Below, piece by piece: positions 24,001 to 32,419 of a stretch of 64,000 nt of DNA. The DNA is taken from positions 248,001 through 312,000 of the forward strand of contig NC_043742.1 in the NCBI RefSeq assembly GCF_004337985.1, read 5' to 3'. This DNA is from Pyricularia pennisetigena. Its lineage: Eukaryota > Ascomycota > Sordariomycetes > Magnaporthales > Pyriculariaceae. Both the position numbers and the translations under genes were made by a program. Position 1 is the stretch's first letter. Every line of letters begins with the position of its first letter. The notes beneath the pieces were generated by a model. It ran no database searches, was not told the DNA's origin, and was given only the letters and a program-made list of their open reading frames with translations.

Positions 24001-24241
24001 TGCCGTCGTGGCTGATGACTTGGGCGTCGCTGCTGTTCCACGACACAGGGAGCCCGTCCCAGGTCCTGGGGAGGTGAAGGTTTCCGCGGACGTCTTGGAT
24101 GTTGGTGACGGAAACCGAGGCGAGGGCGGCTTCTGCCCGAGCAAAGATGGCGCTGCGGGCACTCAGGGGGCCCTCGGGCCCGGCTGCAGCCTGGCTGACA
24201 AAAGCCAGGGCAGCCAGGAGATAGCGCGTGTGGTACCTCAT
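21086..24241 (-). CDS. Secreted two-domain GH43 glycosidase with LamG module (GH43-LamG-GH43)
   Basis: Intronless, 1051 residues from the ATG at 24241, chosen because it gives a signal peptide (about residues 1-20); an in-frame ATG at 24481 would add a poly-Ser leader and bury it. Order: an Ig-like domain (about 40-115); a first GH43-type five-bladed propeller (about 125-440) with candidate acidic residues D175 (LRDPFV), D304 (RIDST) and E363 (VEGP); a LamG/concanavalin-like module (about 448-647); a second Ig-like linker (about 655-745); and a canonical GH43 propeller (about 750-1051) with D757 (YADPN), D880 (AIDPAAFRDP) and E929 (REGLF). GH43 enzymes release arabinose, xylose or galactose from plant polysaccharides by inversion. 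Both propellers keep an Asp-Asp-Glu set at similar spacing, so both may be active. The exact substrates are not predictable. Confidence 0.9.
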   Translation of the reverse strand: MRYHTRYLLAALAFVSQAAAGPEGPLSARSAIFARAEAALASVSVTNIQDVRGNLHLPRTWDGLPVSWNSSDAQVISHDGIVKRQDADRTVTLRATIQQRGVSVERDFTANVRKAVDKRQLAFEGYAFAYFTGNSIEGEKIYFAASVGNDALRWRELNGGQPTLQSTMGTKGLRDPFVIRSAEGDKFFLIATDLSIGSGTSWGDSVKFGSRYLEVWESTDLINWSAQRHVLVSPAEAGNTWAPEAFFDPSIGEYIVFWASSLYSANDPSRTGATYHRMLYVTTRDFVTFSETKIWQDAGMSRIDSTVVQDGDTYYRFTKDEGAGGTGCADIIQERSTSLRANLTAWTQVAACIGRDAGTSAVEGPTSFKSNPGDVNGQKWYLFVDEYGGRGYIPLETADIAAPQWRVSANFSLPRSPRHGTVIPVTAAELSKLTGTTNTKRAVNAAGEILKYDFSGLTDGNVLADKSGNGADAKVFGSASVKDGVMTFDGQDDFVSLPFDLMKDVEDMSVEMRVRIDAGQQTPYFLFGLGNTGSSGAGNGYVFATGSPYRAAITTGDYSGEQAANQQRDLPKDQWVHLAYVISGGTGILYLNGAEVARNTATSADPLSIGNGITSNNYIGRSVYTSDKLFKGQMSHFALYGRALSGDEVATKSGNVFQVRDVALSDASQQKAPALVDGDARSVLFYVYPNVSLASVAPTFTTVDGVTSSPAPGTIVDLDGGKTVTYTLTNAADGSTSNWTVRASNVRSPVLPGLYADPNIFIHDKTYYIYATTDGFPGWGGKEFYVWSSPDLANWTRSQEPILTLDAPGGNVPWAVGNAWAPGFAERDGKFYFYHSGHHRTLNTKTIGAAVADSPLGPFTAQQDAFIKNNEAVTSGQAIDPAAFRDPVSGRYYLYWGNGRPLYAELGDDMVSLKPNTTRAIEGLVDFREGLFVVHRRGLYHLTYSIDDTGSENYRVGYATATSADGPWTYRGVVLSKRTELGILGTGHNSMVNIPGTDDWLIAYHRFAIPNGNGNNRETTLDKVEFDADTGLMKVITPTLESVPPQLINSA

Positions 24242-24413
24242 AGTGGGCCCACGTCTGCTGTATGATGGCGCGATCGTAGGAGGCGCGTGCACGATGAGAT
24301 GAACCGCTGGTCCGTGAACCGTGAGACGACGACGACGGGTCTGTGTCGAAAACCGTTGCTGTCTATCAGCAATGTCAGGGAGCATGGGAGCATCCTGTCG
24401 TGGGTTTATACTC

Positions 24414-24463
24414 GAGGAAAAGGAGGAGGAGGAGGAGGAGGAGGAGGAGGAGGAGGAGGAGAA
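24414..24463. repeat. GGA/GAG trinucleotide tract upstream of the GH43 gene
   Basis: About 14 GGA units (TCC on the coding strand) lie 175-220 bp upstream of the GH43 start. The homopurine tract could influence promoter structure. It creates a poly-Ser frame if the upstream ATG is used. Confidence 0.85.
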
Positions 24464-24481
24464 GAACAAGGGCTCCAGCAA

Positions 24482-26131
24482 ACAAAGGACAGAAAGTGGT
24501 TAGCCGAAACACCCGAACGAACGCCCTGGCCACTCGGTGACGTCTTCAGGGTTCGCTTGTAACCAGATGTTATGCGAACGATACCAAAATGGCATCAAAG
24601 CGGGAGCTCACGAGATGGCGGGGGAAATGTGCAAGTGGCACCTTTCTCCGCCACGAACAGGCATATTTCCCGGACAGCCTTCCGTTTTCATGACCCAAGG
24701 CGCATGTAGCTCGTCATATTTGACAGTATTGGTCCCCACCTCGAGGTGTGTCTGCCCTCTCCGGGAGCCCAAACTGTTCGTGTCATTTCCCTGGTTGGAG
24801 ACGTCTTGGGAGCCATGGGCTGCTTGCTTGCTTGCTTGTTTGCTTGCTACTTGGTGGACAGTAATAAACAAAGTCACAAGCATGTGCAAAGTACCTTCTT
24901 ACCTTATCCTACTTTAACTAGGGCGCGTGACACGGCAACAAGGGCGGCTGCGAGAATGACGATTCGTGCAGATTGTGGGGAGCCGCGCCAAATGCCGGGC
25001 TGTTCCTAGACCGGGAGGTCTACTTGTTCTCCACCCATCGTCTATGCGCACCTATGAGAGCCCAGTCTTCATCTCGCCTCCGCCATCTTCTCCATGCTTT
25101 TTATGGGAGAAGGAAACCCCCCAAAAGCATGAACTTGTCTCGTCTATTTCCAGACGAAAATCTCACGAGTCGCTTGTTTTACGAACGAATGAATATGTAT
25201 TTTGGGCACGGATAATTTTGTCCGCCAGTCATGTTTCGGTTCTTGAACTCTTTTTCAGATGGGTAAACGAAGTTAGTGTGGGCTTGTTTACGATTCGTTC
25301 CTGAGGAGCGACGGCTTGGTCCTCCTGCTCGGCGTAGTCTTGGATGACGAAGGTTGGTTGCGCCTAGAATCTTCATTTAGTTGGGCACCAACTTGACTAA
25401 TTTTGTAGCTCCATCTCTTCACTTTCCTATTACATGCATTTGCAATATTCATGCAGGTACCAAAGATCAACCGACACATCCATTGAGATGAGATGATTTT
25501 TCTGAGCGCAAATGGATGGGATTGGACTCCACGTGGATGATGGCGGCAGCATTTCGGGATGACCCGAGGATTTTCTTTTTCTCGTAAGGCTACCCAGAAC
25601 GTGGATCGGCGTCATTTCCACCTTTGTAAACAGGATGACCTTGGCTATATCATCAGATACAGTTGATTATTTTACCGTCTCGATGACCTTGAGAACTGGA
25701 AACAATAAACACATCGGGACAAAGTAAACCCGACACATTGGAAAAGTTGAAAACAAAAAGGCCCGCTTCATAAGGTTGTTTGTTGTTTGGATGACCCATC
25801 TCACCCGACTTGTAGATTTTTTTTTTTTTTTTTGCCTCTCGGACAAGCAGCAAAAACATCCATTTAATCATAAGATCGTCAGTTAAAGCTGCTGGCTAGG
25901 AAACACGGTGAAGAACTAACTGTGTAGCATCCAATTATGCAAAGATGCTGTAACATATCGCCTTGGTTAGCATTTGCATCGACATGCTGGAGGGTTGGAT
26001 GCTGTGAACAAAGGTTGGGGATAACAGGCCGACCTATTTGATGACGGAGTTTATACACGTCTACACTGTCCCGCATGGCAAGATGACCCTGAGGCATTCA
26101 GATTCATTACCCCCATTTCCAGGAAATCACG
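24482..26131. other. Intergenic, no gene recognised
   Basis: Short frames only. A TGCT/TTGC microsatellite lies at about 24820-24848. Nothing else recognised. Confidence 0.5.
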
Positions 26132-26775
26132 ATGCATCTCCGTCCAAGTCTCGTCCCGGTCCTGGCCCTGGCAGGCAACGCTGCCTTTGTCCAGCAGCTC
26201 ATCGTCACAACTAACTTCAAGAGCTGGCTCGAAGATGACCGAATTTTGTAATCAAGCGGCGGGAAAGCATCCCGCAGTACCTCGAAGAGGCACTGATCAC
26301 AGCAGGCGCGGACTTGCCCCCTCAATTGCGCTACTGCTGCCGGGCCAACCAGATCTACAAAGTCTGTTAACCCACCTGTGAGCAAATCAACAGTCGAGCA
26401 GCTTCGTCCGGCCGGCCAACCCGTTCGACAGCGTGCAACTCCGTGGGCGAGAGCTCTATTTCCTCCTGGGTCTTTGCTATTGGCGACATGAACAACCTTG
26501 TGGGTGCTGGTCGACGCGCTCAACGGCACGAGCGAGGTCAAGAGTGTGGTGCTTTCGTGTCATGCACCGTTCGGGTACAAGGGCTTCGACATTAGGGCCG
26601 TCATCATCACCCCACGAGCACAGCAAGAAGAGCACTAGGGCCGGGTGCGGTACCTGCAGGAGACGTTTGGAGTGCCGGCCTACGCGACGAAGGATGTGCA
26701 ACACGTGCTGAAGGGGGAGAACCCGTTGGTTCCAAGGACCTGGCGCTGCCGTTCAGGAAGGAGATTTTCCGGCAT

Positions 26776-26807
<32 letters not shown>

Positions 26808-27060
26808 CGGTTGTACACCCGCCCAAACATATGCCAGGGGCTGTCGGTTTCTTTTCCCCCGGTCATGAAAAATGGCAGAAAGCAGCTAATGGGCTTTTTA
26901 CGACGGCGATGGAATCCCCGCAGCGGCCAAGGCAATGGACCAGCAGGTTGCGTCTTATTGACAAATTCATCGGCAAAACCACGCAGGACAACTCGATCTA
27001 CGACTTTGACGTCGATGGGTGTGGAGGCGGCCGCTGCCGGTTACTGGCGGACCGCGAGTT
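26132..27060 (+). pseudogene. Decayed gene for a secreted protein of unknown family
   Basis: An ATG at 26132 begins a signal-peptide-like stretch (LVPVLALAGNAAFVQQ). Coding-like pieces then jump between frames: RRESIPQYLEEALITAGADL, WVLVDALNGTSEVKSVVLS, FGYKGFDIRAVIITP, RVRYLQETFGVPAYATKDV, and SKDLALPFRKEIFRHDP in another frame. At least three frame changes and several stops break it, and a T27 run (26781-26807) sits inside. After the run, GDGIPAAAKAMDQQVASY and TTQDNSIYDFDVDG again look coding. Undamaged relatives were not recognised. Decay here looks like indels and stops, not RIP. Confidence 0.45.
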
Positions 27061-27322
27061 AAATAGATTGAAAGAAATACCACGGTTAATTGAGCTATAC
27101 CTGTTGAGCTTGGTTGTAGCGTAGCAGACGAGCAAGGTTTCCCCGAGCTATACTCCGTTCTTGCGGGGGAAAACTCCACTGAATGTATCCCTAGCACCAT
27201 ACATGCAGAGTAGTAGTAAAGAGTAGTCAATAGTCAAGACCTATCATAGAACTTATATATTGATGTAGTACTTAATTGGGTCCGTCCCGGCAAAACCTGT
27301 CGAGAGCTTCCTTCTTTTTTTN

Positions 27323-27361
<39 letters not shown>

Positions 27362-28470
27362 CTCTCACTTGGTCCGCTCTCCACTGGTTGGACGCCATTC
27401 GGTACCTGGCAGGTTCTACTATGCATGAATAGGTAACTTTAGCTGTAGTGTAGGATCCATATCCCTCCGGTAGTAAAGTCCGCAGCAAAGCAACTTATCA
27501 TCTCGTAGTTGCTTCCCCTCACCCTCCTCGGCTTTGGATCCCTTTTTGGGCATGTACCGGCATGGGTTTTTGGCATGCCCAGAGCACACACGTGTTCTCT
27601 GGGTTCTCTGGGGGTGGCTGGGCACGCCTTGGCCCGTCCGCCCTTGTCACAATCTGGTGGAGCTTGTTCCCCCTGTCATCAATTCAATCTGCAACAGCTT
27701 CCCTCAGCTTTTCCCACTTCCCCGCAACCAAGCTTGCCGTGCTGCTGGCCCCTCAGAAACTTGCATGTTCGAGGTTGCAGCAGCGAGGAAGCGAGCTTCC
27801 ATTTCTGGTGCTTGGTATTCCATATCGAAGCAATGCAGAAGACCGGTACTGCAGGCTGCCGGCAGCAAGGCGCAAGGATGGTGGCTGCCTGCCCCAAAAG
27901 GCAAGACCAAGAAGCAAATCAAGCTGCCGGCACCAATCCACGTCCGACCAGAATCAATGTCAGCGTCGGTCTGACTGCCCGTACCGCACCCTTGGTCCGA
28001 TCGTTCATGCATGCTTCATAAGTGGCCCCCTCCCCCCGGCGCTAAATTTCAGAACATTTCCTGTCTGGCAAGCCCTTGGTGACACGGAGTCGGCCAGACC
28101 TGAATGATCTACGATATGAGGGAGATTTGGGGGCGACGGCATCTTGGGAGGGGGCCCATCTAGAGTAGGTCGGTGACCACGGAAAAAATCGAACTGCCTC
28201 ACCTTGGGTATCCGCATAAACGAACCCTGATGCATGTCGAGTACTGTAATGGAGAAAGCCTGCGTGGTGTGTGACTGTGACCTGCCCGTGCATCCGCCTG
28301 CAAGTACCTACCCGTCCATACCTGGCAGCAAGATAGTAGAGAAAGCAAAAGAAAAAAAAAAAATAAAAATAAAATAAAATCCAAATTCAAATTCAAAATT
28401 GCAATGGTCAGTCACACACATTGTAACGAGAGACCTTCCATATTGGGCAAAGGCTTCGTGCTGGCATGCA
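27061..28470. other. Intergenic, no gene recognised
   Basis: Contains a T-rich run with one N (27315-27361). Between 27.5 and 28.1 kb all three plus frames and some minus frames are open at once. This reflects low stop content and is not evidence of a gene. Confidence 0.5.
27315..27361. repeat. Poly-T run with an N
   Basis: 47 positions of T with one N at 27322. Its length is unlikely to be accurate. Confidence 0.85.
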
Positions 28471-28472
28471 TA

Positions 28473-28514
28473 ACGTTGGGCTCCACATCTCCGACCCCCC
28501 TAAAGTCCGGCCCC
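28473..28514 (+). repeat. Left terminal inverted repeat of the Fot1-like element
   Basis: 42 bp, identical to the reverse complement of 30289-30330, immediately inside a TA dinucleotide. Confidence 0.97.
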
Positions 28515-28623
28515 TAAAAATATCTACTCAGCCACGTCAACCCTTTGTTTTATTTTATAAATATCTAGACGAATTTTTCACTTTAGAACTTGCATTTTGA
28601 AGATTCTTGCTCCAAACTTTCCA

Positions 28624-30231
28624 ATGAAACAGTACACTGAAAATCAGCTTCTTGCTGCCATTTCTGACATAAGAAATGGCAAATCAGTTCACAAAACCTC
28701 GCAAAAATGGGGTATTCCTCGGAGTACCCTTCACGATCGTTTAAAGGGGGCCCAGTCAATTCAACAAGCGAAAAGATTTTGTCAAAGGCTTTCACAGGAG
28801 CAGGAGACCTATTTGGCAGATTGGGTACTTGCGCAGGCCGCGTTAGGCCTTCCGCCAACGCATCAAGAACTACGCTATTTTGCGGAACGAATTCTTCAGG
28901 CCGCCGGAGAAAGAAAAAGCCTTGGGAAACATTGGGTTAGCCGTTTTATAGCCCGATATCCAATTTTGAAAACCCAAAGGCCCCGGCGAATAGAAAATGC
29001 CCGGGTTAATGGGGCTACAACCGAGGTAATTAAATCTTGGTGGTCCTATTTGAAAAATCCCGTTATCGATACTATAAAACCGGCCAACCGTTGGAATATG
29101 GACGAAACAGGTATAATGGAAGGCAAAGGATCTAATGGCCTGGTGTTAGGGCGTAATAAAATCCGGCCATTACAGCGAAAAGAGCCTGGAACGCGGGGTT
29201 GGACGAGCATAATCGAATGTGTATCAGCTACGGGGGCTGTTATACCTCCCCTCGTTATATTTAAGGGGAAAAACGTACAGCAACAATGGTTTCCAGCTGA
29301 TTTAAGTCCTTTCGATACCTGGCAATTTCATGCAACAGAAAACGGGTGGACAAATAATGAAACAGGTATCGAATGGTTAAAAAAGGTGTTTATTCCAAAT
29401 ACCCAACCTTTAACTCCTGAAAAGCGTTTATTAGTTCTCGACGGCCACGGATCACACGTCAGCGACGAGTTTATGCTTGTTTGCCTCCAAAATAATATTC
29501 AGCTTTTATATTTACCTCCTCATTCGTCGCACGTTCTTCAACCGTTGGATTTATCGGTTTTTGGGCCGTTAAAGGAAGCTTATCGACGTCACCTGGGATT
29601 TGTAAACCAGTTTTGCTGTTCAACGGTTGTTGGGAAACGAAACTTTCTACTTTGCTATCGAAAAGCCAGATCAAAAGCATTTATAGCAAAAACCATTCAA
29701 TCTGGTTGGCGTACGACGGGGTTATGGCCGGTGAACTTGGCAAAACCACTTTTAAACCCGTTTTTATTAGAAAATAGCAACGCCAACGTCGAAAAAGGTA
29801 GAAATAACGGCTTCCAAAGGGATAAAACACCGGAAAGCCCAAACCAAAAAATTAACGACCAATCTTTACTTATTTGGAAAACCCCTAAAACGACCCGAGA
29901 TATTCGACTTCAACTACAGGAAATTTCCCGGTCCGAAAAAAGTAACGCCACTTCACGGCTTTTGTTTGCAAAAGTCCAAAAAAGCTTCGAAACCAAGGAT
30001 ATCTTATTGGCTGAAGCTCAGCAAAAAATCAGTTTGTTAAAAGCAAAATTGGAGGCGGTACGGCCGGTCAAAAGGAAAAGGGTAATTCCGGATCCCAACG
30101 AGCTTTTGGTCAGCAAAAAAAACGTTTATGAAGCACAGGAAAATAATAGGGACTGTTTAGAGGATTTGAACGATGGAGAAGAGGTTAGCGAACCGGGAGA
30201 GCCTGACAATGATTGTATTATTGTGCGTTGA
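28624..30231 (+). CDS. Pogo/Fot1-type transposase (DD35D)
   Basis: 535 residues from the ATG at 28624; no ATG lies further upstream in this open frame. Order: a psq-type helix-turn-helix (about 5-45, ending STLHDRLKG); a CENP-B/Tc5-type DNA-binding domain (about 55-125); and a DDE_1 nuclease domain with D160 (NMDETG), D273 (LDGHGSH) and D309 (LQPLDLSVFGPLK). The last two Asp are 36 positions apart (DD35D), as in the pogo/Fot1 clade. The C-terminal third is polar and coiled-coil-like, ending with an acidic tail. It cuts and pastes the element at TA sites. No stop or frame break was seen, so it may be active. Confidence 0.95.
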   Translation: MKQYTENQLLAAISDIRNGKSVHKTSQKWGIPRSTLHDRLKGAQSIQQAKRFCQRLSQEQETYLADWVLAQAALGLPPTHQELRYFAERILQAAGERKSLGKHWVSRFIARYPILKTQRPRRIENARVNGATTEVIKSWWSYLKNPVIDTIKPANRWNMDETGIMEGKGSNGLVLGRNKIRPLQRKEPGTRGWTSIIECVSATGAVIPPLVIFKGKNVQQQWFPADLSPFDTWQFHATENGWTNNETGIEWLKKVFIPNTQPLTPEKRLLVLDGHGSHVSDEFMLVCLQNNIQLLYLPPHSSHVLQPLDLSVFGPLKEAYRRHLGFVNQFCCSTVVGKRNFLLCYRKARSKAFIAKTIQSGWRTTGLWPVNLAKPLLNPFLLENSNANVEKGRNNGFQRDKTPESPNQKINDQSLLIWKTPKTTRDIRLQLQEISRSEKSNATSRLLFAKVQKSFETKDILLAEAQQKISLLKAKLEAVRPVKRKRVIPDPNELLVSKKNVYEAQENNRDCLEDLNDGEEVSEPGEPDNDCIIVR

Positions 30232-30288
30232 TAGGTTTACATTTAAATCGGTTTATAAAAGGGGTATTTCGTCGTTACATTTTTCAAG

Positions 30289-30330
30289 GGGGCCGGACTT
30301 TAGGGGGGTCGGAGATGTGGAGCCCAACGT
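30289..30330 (-). repeat. Right terminal inverted repeat of the Fot1-like element
   Basis: 42 bp, a perfect inverted copy of 28473-28514, followed by the TA target duplication. Confidence 0.97.
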
Positions 30331-30392
30331 TAATGGATCATCATCACAACTGCAAAAGCAAAAAGAACATGGCGTTTCAACGAGGACGAACA

Positions 30393-30398
30393 TATAAA
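30393..30398 (+). promoter_or_regulatory. TATA box of the cutinase gene
   Basis: TATAAA 189 bp upstream of the cutinase ATG and only about 60 bp from the transposon's right end, so the core promoter survived the insertion. Confidence 0.45.
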
Positions 30399-30581
30399 GG
30401 CAATCTGCTTTCCCATTGCTTTTGGGATCATCATCACACATCCCGTCAGCAAGCTCCAGCCTCCCCCAAGATCACCAAGACAAATAGCTCGCCCAGTCCC
30501 GTCACTTGCCGTTGACTCGTCTCTCACTTGTCTGTCCCCTCCAGCCCGGTCATTCATTCATTCCGTTCCAAAACCGTCAAG

Positions 30582-31335
30582 ATGCAGTTCTCGCTCTCCA
30601 TCGCAGCGGCAATCCTGGCGGCCACCGCCTCGGCCATGCCCGTCCTCGAGGCCCGCCAGACCGTCGGGACCACGGCCAATGAGTTCACCCAAGGCGGGTG
30701 CAAGGACGTCGTCCTCCTGTACGCTCGCGGAACCACCCAATCCGGCAACATGGTAAGTGCTTTGATTGTTTTTTTTTCTTCTGGGATATACCGCATCTAC
30801 CTTTTAAGACAAGAAAAAAATGCAACCGATTAACACTTTTTTTTTTTTCCCCCTCTAACAGGGCGAGGAACCCGGCCCGGCACTGGGCAACGCGCTCAAG
30901 ACCCGCCTCGGCGCCGCGCGAGTCGCCGTCCAGGGCGTGGCCTACTCGGCCTCGCTGCTGGGCAACCTGAGCCCGGGCGGCGCGCCGGCCAACGAGGCCA
31001 GCAGCTTCAGGACGCTGATCGGCCAGGTGGCGAGCCAGTGCCCCGACGCGCGCATCGTGGTGTCCGGGTACAGCCAGGGCGCCGCCCTGGTCCACCGCGC
31101 CGTCGAGGGCGCCACCGCCGCCGTGCGCGCCCGCATCGCCGCCGGCGTCACCTTTGGCGACACCCAGAGGCAGCAGGACGGCGGCCGCATCCCCGGCCTC
31201 GACGCCACCAAGTCCCTCATCATCTGCAACTCGGGCGACCGCGTCTGCGACGGAACCCTCATCATCACCCCTGCCCACAGCGGCTACGGCGCCAGGGCTT
31301 CCGAGGCGGTTGACTTTATCGCTGCCCGCGTCTAG
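30582..31335 (+). CDS. Secreted cutinase (alpha/beta hydrolase, CE5)
   Basis: Two exons, 30582-30752 and 30862-31335, with a GTAAGT...CAG intron of 109 bp. The product has 214 residues. The signal peptide is about 1-18 (LAATASAMP), then a short pro-segment ending Glu-Ala-Arg. The catalytic triad is S128 in GYSQG, D183 in CNSGDRVC and H196 in AHSGYG. The 13-residue Asp-His spacing equals that of Fusarium cutinase. Four Cys (CKD, QCP, IC, VC) fit the two family disulfides. It hydrolyses ester bonds of plant cutin outside the cell. The Fot1-like element ends 252 bp before the start, so distal regulatory sequence has been displaced by 1.86 kb and expression may differ from related strains. Confidence 0.95.
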
Positions 31336-31382
31336 GGCCGATAGGGGTTTTTATTTGATCTTGGGATTTTGAGGCTGTGCTT

Positions 31383-31385
<3 letters not shown>

Positions 31386-31430
<45 letters not shown>
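31386..31430. repeat. Poly-T run in the cutinase 3' region
   Basis: 45 T, 50 bp after the stop codon. Open frames through it are artefacts. Confidence 0.9.
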
Positions 31431-31431
<1 letters not shown>

Positions 31432-32076
31432 GGAAACTTCTTCTTGTATATATGGTTTTTTTTTCTGTTTGTTTGGCTGGCCTGGGCTTGAAACATGATA
31501 ATGATGGTAAATAAGGCAAATGCGATGAACATATATCAACTTTAAAACAGGCAACATTGCTTGACTCTAACCCGATGTGCATTCTTCTCGGTACATACAT
31601 ATGCAGTGAAAGAGTACGTGGTGATATTCAGTGCCAGAGGCTCCCCTATTTGTTGAAGCCAATGAATTTTGTATTCCTCAAGGGGCTAGTGAAACTTGTC
31701 TCGGAAGGGATGTACAGCATAGTAATCATTCACCAGTTCTTTCCGCGTCGCCTTCCACCCTCAATCTCTGTCAGTCCCAAAACTGCTCAAACTGCTTCAT
31801 CAGTCGTTCATAACCTGGTTTCACTCTTTTATCATCATGGCTTACAAGCTTTTAAAAGTATGCTTGGCCGCTGGCTAAAATTATGTCTACTGTTAGTGAT
31901 TACAATGCTTGTCTGACTTGCCAACTGACATCTTTACCCACATAGTCTAAATTGTCCAATATATACTTTCATGTGCGCCCCTGTTGTAACAAAGTAAAAG
32001 AAATGACTCATGTTTGCCTCCATTCAAGTCTCTAAACGGAATTGATTTCCTACTTGTGCGCAGCTATATCATCATA
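31431..32076. other. Intergenic, no gene recognised
   Basis: Short frames only, no family motif; it includes the presumed leader of the small secreted protein at 32077. Confidence 0.5.
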
Positions 32077-32268
32077 ATGCAGCTTTCCTTTGTCGTCAAG
32101 GCCCTCAGCGTGGTGGCCCTCACCGTTCCGGTGACTGTCGCCCTCCCAGCTGGCCCTTCTGCCGGCGCCAATGGAGCCGTGGCCGCTATCGACGACAGCA
32201 CTGCCAACAGGCCTCTTACCGCCCGTGGAAATGAGGTCAGGGTCTCACCTTCCAAACTCCAAGCTTGA
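32077..32268 (+). CDS. Small secreted protein of unknown function (3' structure uncertain)
   Basis: The ATG at 32077 starts a convincing signal peptide (LSFVVKALSVVALTVPVTVALP) followed by an Ala/Gly/Asp-rich stretch ending LTARGNE at 32235. Unspliced, the frame stops at 32268 (63 residues). GAG^GTCAGG at 32235/32236 could instead be a donor, with acceptors around 32324-32336 giving a short Lys/Glu-rich second exon; several acceptor choices stay open and none is clearly best. No domain recognised. Small secreted proteins like this are often effector candidates, but nothing here shows such a role. Confidence 0.45.
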   Translation: MQLSFVVKALSVVALTVPVTVALPAGPSAGANGAVAAIDDSTANRPLTARGNEVRVSPSKLQA

Positions 32269-32419
32269 CCTTGCGATGGTTGTAAAGAGAGCCCATTCCC
32301 CACATGCGTATCTTGCTCTTGGTATCTGAGACAACAGGAGCAGCTTGCTCAGGCCGCAAAAAAAAGAGACGCGAAGAGCGGTTGAAGAAAGAAGCAGCCG
32401 AGAAAAGCCGGTAAAACAG

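Larger units (their letters stand above)
28473..30330 (+). mobile_element. Intact Fot1/pogo-type DNA transposon
   Basis: An 1858-bp element with perfect 42-bp terminal inverted repeats (28473-28514 and 30289-30330) beginning ACGTTGGGCTCCACATCTCC. It is flanked by TA on each side (28471-28472, 30331-30332), the target duplication of the Tc1/mariner-pogo superfamily. It encodes one uninterrupted transposase. Perfect repeats and an open frame show a recent insertion without RIP damage, unlike every other transposon in the window. Size and structure match Fot1-like elements of ascomycetes. Confidence 0.97.

Noticed and set aside
22232..24265. 677-codon plus-strand frame opposite the GH43 gene
   Set aside because: Mirror of a GC3-rich coding sequence; the minus frame has full GH43 motifs.
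27509..28107. Overlapping open frames on the plus strand as genes
   Set aside because: All three frames are open together, with no start context, splice logic or family motif.
28597..28623. Transposase start at 28597
   Set aside because: The codon there is TTG; the first ATG in frame is at 28624 and directly precedes the DNA-binding domain.
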